A stretch of 64,000 bases of DNA from Oikopleura dioica. Lineage: Eukaryota > Chordata > Appendicularia > Copelata > Oikopleuridae. Position 1 is the first letter of the stretch; every line of letters begins with the position of its first letter. Of this stretch, positions 11,110 through 21,732 are shown in pieces. A model generated the notes under the pieces. It saw nothing but the letters and a program-made list of their open reading frames with translations. It ran no database searches and was not told the DNA's origin. Position numbers and translations under genes: made by a program. Where the stretch lies: the NCBI GenBank assembly GCA_907165135.1, contig OU015566.1, positions 9,160,157 through 9,224,156 on the forward strand. Reading direction: 5' to 3'.

Positions 11110-14080
11110 TTAGCAGGAATGAAGCTGGAAAAGGTTGGGGAAGAACTTCACGCCGCGGGAGGAATCGTCGCGGCATAAATCCCCTTTTAACTCGGCCATT
11201 TGCAAGTGTTCTTTTGCAACGATAGGACTAAATTTTTCATTAAGGGTGTCAACATCGATTTTGGCATTTTTTCTGCATCAGTTTAGGTACCTTCCCGTAA
11301 ACAAAATGATCTGATCTTTCACTATGTTTTAGATTAAACCTCATTATTTAGCATAAATTTGGCAGAATAGTAAATTTATAATCCGTTAATCCCCACCGCG
11401 TATTCAAAGAAGTCTAAAAAGGCGAATTTCACCAATCTTCTTGCAACAGCTGTGGCAACACTACAAATTCAAATTTCTTCATTTTTTGTCAGAGGCAAGC
11501 CTGAACACTTTTATTTAGCATAAATTTGGAAAATTTGAAAAAATTTTACTGCATGCATCTTTTTGCATGCATTATATAATATAACGATTTTTTACAAGTT
11601 TGAGCGCTTTTCTAGTGCTGTTCCAAATATTGTATTCTTCTCATTTTCTCAGAGATTATGGTTTGATCCTTTGATAATCTCCCGGGGTGCTCAGATCGCG
11701 CTCTGATTAATCCCTTAATCCCCTCTTCCGGCGCTAAAGTGCAGGTGTTTGCGACTTTTGGCGCACTGTTTGAACATGTAAAATTTGCCTGATCCCAACG
11801 ATATGAGTATCAGTAGAAAGAGAATTTTTCAAGCTTTCAGGAAATATATAGGTTGGCATATAAAATCAAAAATTAAAAAATAGCAATTCTAACAGTGCAT
11901 TTCTACCGAGAACTAGTGCATTAGAGCGCTCATAGAATAACGTGTATCTCGTGACCTAGAGCAGATATTTCGGATCTGAAAGAAGCTCTGGAATCAGCGT
12001 TAGCTAGATAACTTGATATTAATTGTTCGATTCATAAGAGATACCCTTACTCAATCGATGTTGACACCCTTAATAAACATTCAAAGAAATTCTGTTACAA
12101 CCTAAAACCAGCTTTCGCCGAATAATTCTCGGCTGTCAGCCCTTCTGGAAATTCAGTAATAAGCGCTAGAATTCGCTCAACGACGGCGGCATCAGAGAGG
12201 GAGCTGTCTTGAAGGACGGCGATTCCAGAGTCGTATTTCTTGAAGAGGAGCCCAGCCGCAGGGTAAGTTTTGGAAATCGACTTTGCCGCCGAATAAACTT
12301 CTTCCGGTGACACTAGCTCACTCCCTCGGGCGCGGTTCAATGCACAATACGCTTCTTCCATGACCTAAATACTTTCAAATACATCTAATATTTTTTGGTT
12401 AGTCTTTTAATTATTCATCTAATAATTTATCTAATAAAAATTGTTAATCGATCTCTAAAATGACCGTATCCTTAGAGAAAATAATGGTCGAAAGAAACAT
12501 TCCCAATATAAATAAATAACGACTTCGAAGGGCAATTTCTCGTTTTTTCTTACCATCATTCCGCCGCTCTTCTCAATCAGCGGTCGGCAAACGACGGCAA
12601 GCTCCTTTTCTAAACTAATCCGGATTAATTCTTCTCTGTCCCTTTTTTCTCCCTCAACCGAGAATCTATCCTTCTTTCTTTTTGTTTTCTCTTACCCTAA
12701 TTCTCCAGTGGCATTGTCGTTTTCAAGTCCTAAACTCATCATCATCGATCTGAGCTTCGCGACCTCGTCCTGTCCATCCACTTTGGTCGCGGCGGTCTGC
12801 GCCAGTTTCGCCAGGTCATCCGCATGTTTCATTAATTTCTTGAGGTCTTGCAAGCCCTCTGATGTCATTGCGTTTTCTTTCTCGTGCTTTGCTTCTTGGC
12901 TCTTGACCACGGCGCCGATCCCGCGGGATTTGCCACTTGCCGCCAGAATTCCAGGAATAGTTTGCGATTGCCTCGCCTGTTTTTCCCAAACACGCTCTTC
13001 TAGCGCTCTTTGAATGGGATTCAGAAAATCAATAATGGTTTTAATGGAAATTTTTCATCTATTAAATTAAAAAACTTCACTTGAGGCAAATTTTCATGAA
13101 ATTTTTTTTCGTGCTCAGAAGAAAGAACAGAAAATTCTGAGTCGAATGGACTAGATTTGACCCGAAAATTTTGACTTTATAACCACGAATATTGCGTAAC
13201 AAAGTCCAGATTAGGGCATTTTTGGTAAACTTTTGGGGAACTTTTAAGGGGGTTTCCGTTGGACTTATTCGACGTTCTATAGCTCAAAAGAATCGCCGTC
13301 GAAAATTGAGGGGAGGTTTTAAAGGGTTTTGAAAAAACTCAAGAAATAAATTTTGATCATTTTTCGACCGGTCGGTTTGAAGGTGTTTCTCTCGGAGTTT
13401 TTCAAAATCCGCGAAAACCCCCCCTCAATTTTTGATGACGATTCATATGAGCCCAAGGACGCCGAGAAAATGAATCAAAAACCCCTTCAAAATCGGCCCC
13501 AAAGTTTTTTGAGGAAAATGACTCATAATGACGTCATTTCTTAAAATTATAGAGCCGGAAGTAGACCAATCGACTCAGAATTTTCTACTCTTTCATATGG
13601 GGCCATAAAATTTTTTTGAAAAATTTTGCCTCAAATGAAGTTTTTAAATTTCATCTTAAAGAAAAGTCGAGTTTCTCTTTTCACTAGCGATGAATCTGAA
13701 ACTGTCCTTTGAATAATTTGAACGGCAAAATCTTCCTGCCTTTTTTTGGCGACAGCGAATCTGACCTCATTCGAGCGACTTGTTGACTGCGGCCCGGGAG
13801 GCTTGAGGGATTGCTCCCATTGTTGTGCAAAGAGCTCCACTTTTGGCGAATGGTTCCAGGAGCCCGGAACGCTGTTCGCCGAAATTATCAATCTCAGCGG
13901 CTAAAGAAATAAATCAATTGTTTTTCGCTAGGATTCTCTTACAATGAACAAAGTTACATTTTGACCGTGGTAAGTAATTTTATGAGTTGAGACCGAAATC
14001 GTGCCATCTTTGTAATTTGTCTTTACGTCGCCATCATACAGCCGGCAGCCCGTACATTGACCGAGGACTCTTTCTAGCAT
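11110..14080 (-). CDS. VPS36: ESCRT-II subunit VPS36 (EAP45)
   Basis: Endosomal sorting protein that binds phosphoinositide and ubiquitin through its GLUE domain and pairs with VPS22 and VPS25. Exons 13943-14080, 13707-13900, 12696-13007, 12554-12614, 12102-12364 and 11110-11227 total 1086 nt (361 aa; human is 386). The GLUE domain spans roughly residues 1-115 (CRLYDGDVKTNYKDGTISVS, THKITYHGQ). A helical linker and two winged helices follow (EGLQDLKKLMKHADDLAKLA, EAYCALNRARGSELVSPEEV, ending AKEHLQMAELKGDLCRDDSS and VKFFPNLFQLHSC). Two introns are unusual. Intron 2 (13008-13706) fits the protein only with GA-AG borders inside direct repeats. Intron 5 (11228-12101) is mostly a transposable element. 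No NZF fingers are seen, as is usual in animals. VPS36 is the upstream gene of the pair with striatin. Confidence 0.95.
11244..12069. mobile_element. 826-bp TTAA-flanked MITE, copy A, in VPS36 intron 5
   Basis: The element begins GGGTGTCAACATCGAT and ends ATCGATGTTGACACCC, near-perfect inverted termini. TTAA is duplicated at 11240-11243 and 12070-12073. It shares long stretches with copy B (18309-19135), such as TTCCGGCGCTAAAGTGCAGG and TGTTTGAACATGTAAAAT. It has no long reading frame, so it is non-autonomous. TTAA duplication suggests a piggyBac-type transposase, which is an inference. Removing it with one TTAA leaves a 44-nt GT-AG intron. Confidence 0.88.
13008..13706. mobile_element. VPS36 intron 2: hairpin element bounded by an 8-bp direct repeat, GA-AG intron
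   Basis: CTTTGAAT (ATTCAAAG in gene sense) occurs at 13008-13015 and again at 13707-13714, exactly at the two exon edges. Inside, arms 13071-13104 and 13613-13645 are inverted copies (AAAAACTTCACTTGAGGCAAA). Further pairs run inward (TTCTGAGTCGAATGG against its inverse near 13568; AAAATTGAGGGG against CCCCTCAATTTT), giving one long hairpin centred near 13350. The sequence next to the repeats is partly inverted (GGGATTCAGAAAATCA against GACAGTTTCAGATTCA). This is the pattern of a transposon with a target duplication that is now spliced out. Confidence 0.72.
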
Positions 14081-14737
14081 GGGTTAAAATGAAATCGAAA
14101 CCTTCTTCCCTATTCTAAGTGAAATTTATAACCTCCTCAACCTGCCGGATCCGGTGCGCCCTCGAAGTAACACCACCGATTCATACTTCTTCAAAAGACA
14201 ACAATAAATATCAAGTGTTTTTCGGTCAGCGATGCACATTTATTTGCAACATTGTTTGAACATTCATTGGAACAGTCTCTACATAAGCAAAATCCATTCG
14301 TAATAACTCTTTCTGTCGCGGAGACACTGTCTTGTGGACGGTCTTTTTGCGAGATTATCTTTTACTTTCGACTTTAAAATAAGGAACTAGACCAGAGGGA
14401 GGCTTTTGACCATTTTACGAGAGAAAGTTATATGAGAAAGGGGGGACGGAGGGGAACAAAGAGGGGGGACTTTATATGAAATAAAGCGATAAGGAATTAT
14501 GGGCGAAATAAGAAAAAGGTAATGGTGATATTAAGACTTTGCTTTGTTTTTTTTAAATTAACGAACATGAAGTTTTAAGGGATTTACGCGGAAAAATAGA
14601 GAGAAAAGAGGGGAGATGAAAAAATGGAAAAAATAAGAACAGAGTAGTTGGACAACCAGTTAGTTTTTCTTCTCATCGGATGAGAGGCGGGACGGAGTTT
14701 TCTTCTTTCGGGTTTCTTTTTAGCTTTTTACCATTAT
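14081..14737. other. intergenic between hnRNP A/B and VPS36
   Basis: The half next to 14737 should be the 3' UTR of the hnRNP gene. It is purine-rich on the plus strand (runs of G and A at 14440-14470 and 14590-14640). The half next to 14081 is upstream of VPS36. No further coding region, RNA gene or clear promoter motif is seen. Confidence 0.45.
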
Positions 14738-16713
<1,976 letters not shown>

Positions 16714-17757
16714 TTCCTAATTCCCGAATACTCCTAACCTAGCCTACCCTACTCAAATTCGGGTTCGACTCGTCTTAAAAATCGAGGTTTTATCGCCAGA
16801 TTCATCATCAAAAAGATTCAGTAGCTTGCAGATTTGCAGTCAGGATAACATAGGTTCTACATTACCACAGTAAAGTACTGTATACATAGATAGATATTAA
16901 TAGAATATAATAAAGCAAAACCTATTTTACCCAATTTGAGAGTAAAACTGCAAAATTGATCGTAAAAAATGAGCCATCGTCGATGAAAAATAAATAAAAA
17001 CCCTGTCAATACTGTTATTTTGATTTTAATCTCTGATAAATGCAACATTATTGATTATAACTTCGTTTCCTCTGATGATTCAACCTCTTTTTATTCAATA
17101 AAAACGTAAAAATGAAATAAAAATAAAGTTTCGAACCCGAATCAGGAATCTGCTCAGTTCGGTCTCCTCAAAGTCAACTCTTTCAGTGCCACGCTGCGAG
17201 TGTTTTCGCGTAGACGATGCTCGACCAATCAACGCGCGGGAACCAGCCCAGCGCCCAATGACCACGAGGAGGATGCCCCTTTCGCAGACATTTTTCCCTT
17301 CTCAAGGAAAATGTGGTCTTGCTCGATTCTCCGAGAAATAAAGATTCGGGCGGCTCTACCAGTGAACAAATCATGAAAATAAGCAAAAAATCAAGTGTAA
17401 GAGCAACCAAGGCCACGTCAACCAAGCCCGGGGCTCGTTACGTAATCGGACAGGAACTGGAAAACCTCGAGTGATACTTCGTTTAGTACCTTCTATCTGT
17501 TTTAAAATCAAATACTCAGCCATGTCTTCTTGAACGATCCTTTTTCTTTCTGACAAGAACAGTAATTGATATCAATACCTAAGGTATCTACGATACTGTC
17601 TGGTAGACCGTTGAATTCGAGTGAACTCACTGAGCTCAACTCAGTTGGAGTGCAAGACTTGTTGATGCTTTCGCAATAGAACTCGAAAACCTTAATCAGC
17701 ACAGCTACTGAGCTGTAGAATTTATTGGAAGGAAAGCAGATTATTTTGAGCGTATAG
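16714..17757. other. intergenic with a doubtful minus-strand ORF
   Basis: The region separates the secreted-protein gene from the hnRNP gene. A minus-strand frame at 17183-17425 has a hydrophobic start (ALVALTLDFLLIFMICSL) and a tail that looks somewhat coding (HWALGWFPRVDWSSIVYAK). It could be a small membrane or secreted protein, or a terminal exon. No splice partner or family was recognised. Confidence 0.3.
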
Positions 17758-20700
17758 CTAAGAATCTCTCTTTATGCAAACAGCATATGCCCTAAAAGAC
17801 AATAAATAGCTTTTGAATGACATATACGAATTACCGGGTATCATCAAAACCAGGGCCAAACACCATCTTATGTCCTCTTTCCGCTGCAATAATTCCTCGC
17901 GGTACTGATTGTTTTACTCGAAAATTCTAAAAATCAACTTACCTCTGGGATTATTTTCGCACCAGGGAATCCCATGATCCTCGGCATTAAAACTCTCCAT
18001 CGAATATCCAGTCAGAAAGCTGAGGGAGTACTCCTTCGACAATCCATGATAAGAAATGTCCGCAAATTTTTGTTGCATCAAATTGTATTTTTGAGCGAAT
18101 CGCATGTCCAATTTTTTCACTTCGCAGTGCGGAACTGTTGCTGAATAGATAAGTAATCGGCCTTCAGAGTCGAAAGTGTCGTTTTCGCAGACATAGCGGG
18201 AGAAACGAGTGATCCAGCTACTGAAAACATAAAAGATTACATCAGGGTTCAAAATCACCTAGTTTTTAGGTGAGGTGAGGTGATGATTACAAAAAAGGTG
18301 CACCTTAAGGGTGTCAACAACGATTTGGCCAATTTTGTGACTGTAGTTTCAGTATCTTCCCGTATCGTATTCAGTTATTTTTTTGGATGATATATTACAT
18401 TGAACCCTAATTTATTAGTTTAATTTGGCGAAATTTTTAAAAACTAATCCATTAATCCCCACCGCCGCTTCAAAGGACGTTTAAATGCTTGATCTCACCA
18501 AAGTTGTACCTGTAGATTCGGTACCTTCCCGAAATTCAATTTCTTTTATTTTTCTCAGGATGAAAGGTTGAACGCTAAACTATTAGTTTAATTTGACGGA
18601 TTTTTGAAAAATGAGCTGTATGCACCTATTTGCATGCATAATGTGATGCAACGATTTTTTCAAAGTTTGAGCACGATTCTAGTTCGGTTCCTGAAATTGA
18701 AATTTTCTCGTTTTCACAGGGATAGTAGTTTGACCTATCGACAATCACCCGGGGCGCTTAGATTGGGCACTGATTAATCCCTTAATCCTCTTTTCCGGCG
18801 CTAAAGTGCAGGTGTTTGCGACTTTTGCCGCGCTGTTTGAACATGTAAAATTAGCCCGATCTTATCGAAATAGGTATCATTGAATAGAGATTTTTTCGGG
18901 CTTTCAGAAAATATATAGGTTGCTATACTAAATAATAATTTTCAAAATAGCATATTTCACAGTGCATTTCAGTAGAACGCTACTGCATTAGAGCGCACAT
19001 AGAAATGGTCATATCTCGAGTTCTCGTTGAGATATTTCAGATCTGAAAAAGTGTTAGAATCATCGTCCACCAAATAACAAAAAAGGTTTCGATGACCTTA
19101 TCGGACATGGCTGGACCCGATCGTTGTTGACACCCTTAAGGTGCACCTAAAAAAGTCCCAAATCTCAAAAATTTTAGGTGAGGTGGGTGAGGTGATAGAT
19201 TAGAAAAAGGTGCACCTTTTAGGTGCACCTAAAAAGCCAATTTTTGAAAAATTTTAGGTGAGGTGGGTGAGGTGATATTCTGAAAAAGGGTGCACCTTTT
19301 AGGTGCACCTAAAAAGACGGATCTTGGAAGTTTTTTAGGTGAGGTGGGTGAAATTTAGGTGATAATTGATCAAGTGTGTGCACGGATTTTGCTCCTGACT
19401 TCGATTTCGAGTCCTTTGAAATTACTCGCAAATTTCTTCCGGGTAATCCGCAGATTTTTCTACGAGTCTCCGCGCGAGTAGATCGAGTAAATGGGTAAAG
19501 GATAATCGCGAGCTACTCGGCGGAAAGGATAACACTCGTAGCGCGGGTAGCCCGTGAAAAGGCTCTCCGCGCGAGTAACCCGTTGAAAAATCTGCGGGTT
19601 GCCCAGTAAAAAATGCCGGGTATTGACATTTGCTCAGTGTCCCTACGCCACAAATCAGACCCTAAGCTACATTTTGGTACCCTTGGGGACTCTCTGCGAC
19701 TTCTCTGGTCGGAGAACATAGACTCCCCAGTTGTCGGAAACATAAAAAAACAGTGTCAAAGGACTCGAAATCAACAGCCAAGTTTGAATTTCAAACTTTA
19801 AAACAACTCACCGAGAAAAAAGGTGCACCTAAAATCAAAACATTCCTAGGTGAGGTGAGGTGAGGTGATGATCACAAAAAAGGTGCACCTTTAGGTGCAC
19901 CTAGAAAAGGCCCAAATCTCGAAAGTTTTAGGTGAGGTGGGTGAGGTGATGATTTCAAAAAAGGTGCACCTTTTAGGTGCACCTAAAAAAGCTTAAATCT
20001 GAAAAATTTTAGGTGAGGTGGGTGAGGTGACAATTTGCACCTCACCTAAATTGAACAAGGTGCACCTTTAGGTGAGGTGATTTTGAACCCTGGATTACAT
20101 GTATATCGAACAAAATTTAGAAAATCTCACCTTATGGCGCAGTAAGTTCTTTCCTTTCCTAATTCAATTGGGCGAAGAATCAAATCAGCAGTTTGATTGG
20201 AGACTTCTCTTAATTTCGGATCCAACTCTGCTCCAATTTTCTGTTCGATTTCTCCGTCCTCTGACGCAGTTGTAACACTCGTGTTCAACCAAAAAGCTCC
20301 TTTTTTGATAAATCTATAGATCGAGTCGGAAGTAACGTTGATGTGATTGATCGTAAATGTCTGCCAGGGAGTGTGCTATTCTTTTCCGCGCAAACTCCCC
20401 TCGATTCCTCGATGGTTCCTCGTCCGTAAACTTGCGATTTGTAGAAACGACCAGCCATGAAAATTGTGATTTCGAATTCCTTTTCTTGGCCAAAGCCTGC
20501 TTCGAACTTATGAGCAAAATGTCGATGTGGACCTATCGGTTTTCGTCTACACTGGGCTCGACAGCCTGTGTAGAAAACCTGAGTCAGGATTTCAAAGATC
20601 TGAAAACCGGTTTAAAAAACGAAGCCACTTTGCTTAGAACTTTAAAATATCTTTGCGGCTTTTCATTCAAGATCTTTGAGACCCTGACTCAGGCTTTCTA

Positions 20701-20926
20701 CACAGGCTGTCGTGCCCAGCGCCCATATACCATATTTGCGAGTGGTCTTGTAGCCATTTGTGATTCTCCGTTATTTTCAGAAGGAAAGGGGTACTGGAAC
20801 CTGATCAAAAGAAGGCTCACCAATCCACTATGATTATTTTAGTGAAAAATAGAGGCGTCGCGTAAATTTCGGTACTCACGTGATGAGAAGACTAAAAGAA
20901 ATGCAGAACGCAAAACTGAGTTTCAT
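17758..20926 (-). CDS. predicted secreted protein, lineage-specific
   Basis: Exon 1 (20880-20926) encodes a signal peptide (MKLSFAFCISFSLLIT) and ends in a strong GTGAGT donor. The main exons are about 20131-20375, 17943-18220, 17835-17904 and 17758-17791; the last three junctions keep phase. The mature part is about 210 residues with six cysteines (YCAIS, YVCEND, PHCEVKK, PWCENN, AVCIKRDS among them) and NXS/T sites (INVTSD, LNTSVT, SNQTAD), consistent with an extracellular glycoprotein. I recognise no family. The join from exon 1 to the second exon does not keep phase directly, so a 7-nt microexon near 20830 or another start is needed. The 1.9-kb intron (18221-20130) is filled by repeats and two insertions; the first intron holds a short palindrome. 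Confidence 0.65.
18309..19135. mobile_element. 827-bp TTAA-flanked MITE, copy B
   Basis: Same family as 11244-12069 and one base different in length. It starts GGGTGTCAACAACGAT and ends ATCGTTGTTGACACCC, with TTAA at 18305-18308 and 19136-19139. The flanks are both minisatellite (GGTGCACC|TTAA ... TTAA|GGTGCACC). The pre-insertion site GGTGCACCTTAAGGTGCACC can therefore be inferred. No long ORF. Confidence 0.9.
19403..19772. repeat. palindromic insertion within the minisatellite
   Basis: GATTTCGAGTCCTTTGA (19403-19419) is inverted at 19756-19772. Between the arms, CTCCGCGCGAGTA occurs twice as a direct repeat (near 19469 and 19563), among several variants of CGCGAGTA and GGGTA. It is unlike the minisatellite around it. 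Confidence 0.6.
20554..20717. repeat. palindromic MITE of the GGGCT...CCTGAGTCAGG family, best copy
   Basis: The left arm reads GGGCTCGACAGCCTGTGTAG then AAAACCTGAGTCAGGATTTC. The right arm is its inverse, ending GTTTTCTACACAGGCTGTCG-like and GCCC. Related, more decayed copies lie at 23936-23975 (one arm), 26950-27030, 28689-28822 and 30294-30378. It sits in the first intron region of the secreted-protein gene. Confidence 0.8.
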
Positions 20927-21468
20927 CTCTTATCTCTTCTGAGGATTGTCTTCAACTGAGCCGTAATGAAGCTTCGGATAAAGAGAACATTTAATTATAT
21001 TGGAAGTTCTAAAAATAAACGGAAAGAATAGTCCTTTTTTCAATTATCTTTTATATTTGTTCTTTATAAGAGAAATATTATAAAAAATCGCTAGTCATGG
21101 TGATATTATTTTGAAAACCACCATAAACAGGAGCACTCATTCGTTATAAAAGGAAATCCAATTATCCAAAAATAGAAGTGCTTAATTCAACGTCGATTCT
21201 CAAACTAATCAAGCTACAGTTTAGTTGAAATCAAAGATGATCACCGGCCTTATGGGAAACTGGCGCCTGGCGATGCTGCTTATCACCTGTTCGGAACTAA
21301 TTTGAACTAACTCCTTCAAAGGCAAACAATCAACCCCAGCTGGGCAACCGCTCAAAACTGATGGCGCTAGAGATCGTTTTTCGCTCAATATAATCACTTC
21401 CGAATGCAAATTTTTCATCAAACAATTTTTCTTATCGAAAAGAAAAAACACCAAAACAAAACAACAAA

Positions 21469-21732
21469 ATGTGCTTTTTGGAAAACCAAGCGTCCGGAGA
21501 ATCTTTCCCCAAGAAGGAAATCGAGCAAGTCTACATCCCCAAGGAAAATTACTGCCCCTTCTGCCGCAAAACAATCGCTGGCCCTAGAATCGCCCTTGTC
21601 GTCCACCTCGCCATGGTTCATACCGAGAGATCACTGTTCGAATGCTCCGAGCTTTTACGATCTTCCGAAAGCACCAAATTCATCGTTGCCAGAAAGAAAC
21701 GCATTGACGCCCTTCTTACTGTATCAGAATGA
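21469..21732 (+). CDS. small single-zinc-finger protein
   Basis: Intronless frame of 87 codons starting with ATG in an A-rich context (AACAAAATG). It contains one C2H2-like finger, CPFCRKTIAGPRIALVVHLA then MVH (C-X2-C, 13 residues, H-X4-H), flanked by a charged N-terminus and a basic C-terminus. AATAAA-like sequence follows within about 40 nt of the stop. I know no close family. It diverges from the secreted-protein gene, whose start is about 540 bp away. Base composition is more coding-like than in neighbouring frames. It could still be an exon of a larger gene. Confidence 0.55.
   Translation: MCFLENQASGESFPKKEIEQVYIPKENYCPFCRKTIAGPRIALVVHLAMVHTERSLFECSELLRSSESTKFIVARKKRIDALLTVSE

Larger units (their letters stand above)
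18256..20090. repeat. GTGCAC minisatellite interrupted by two insertions
   Basis: A unit of about 75-80 bp is repeated at 18256-18304, 19140-19365 and 19811-20090. Each unit has AGGTGCACCTAAAAA, then about 15 variable bases, then TTTTAGGTGAGGTGGGTGAG and a spacer ending AAAAAAGGTGCACC. The block at 18309-19135 is MITE copy B. The block at about 19375-19800 is another, palindromic sequence. All of it lies in one intron of the secreted-protein gene. Confidence 0.85.

Noticed and set aside
12095-12364. VPS36 ending at a stop at 12095 (truncated C-terminus)
   Set aside because: The missing end, AKEHLQMAELKGDLCRDDSS and on, is found in phase at 11110-11227 beyond the MITE.
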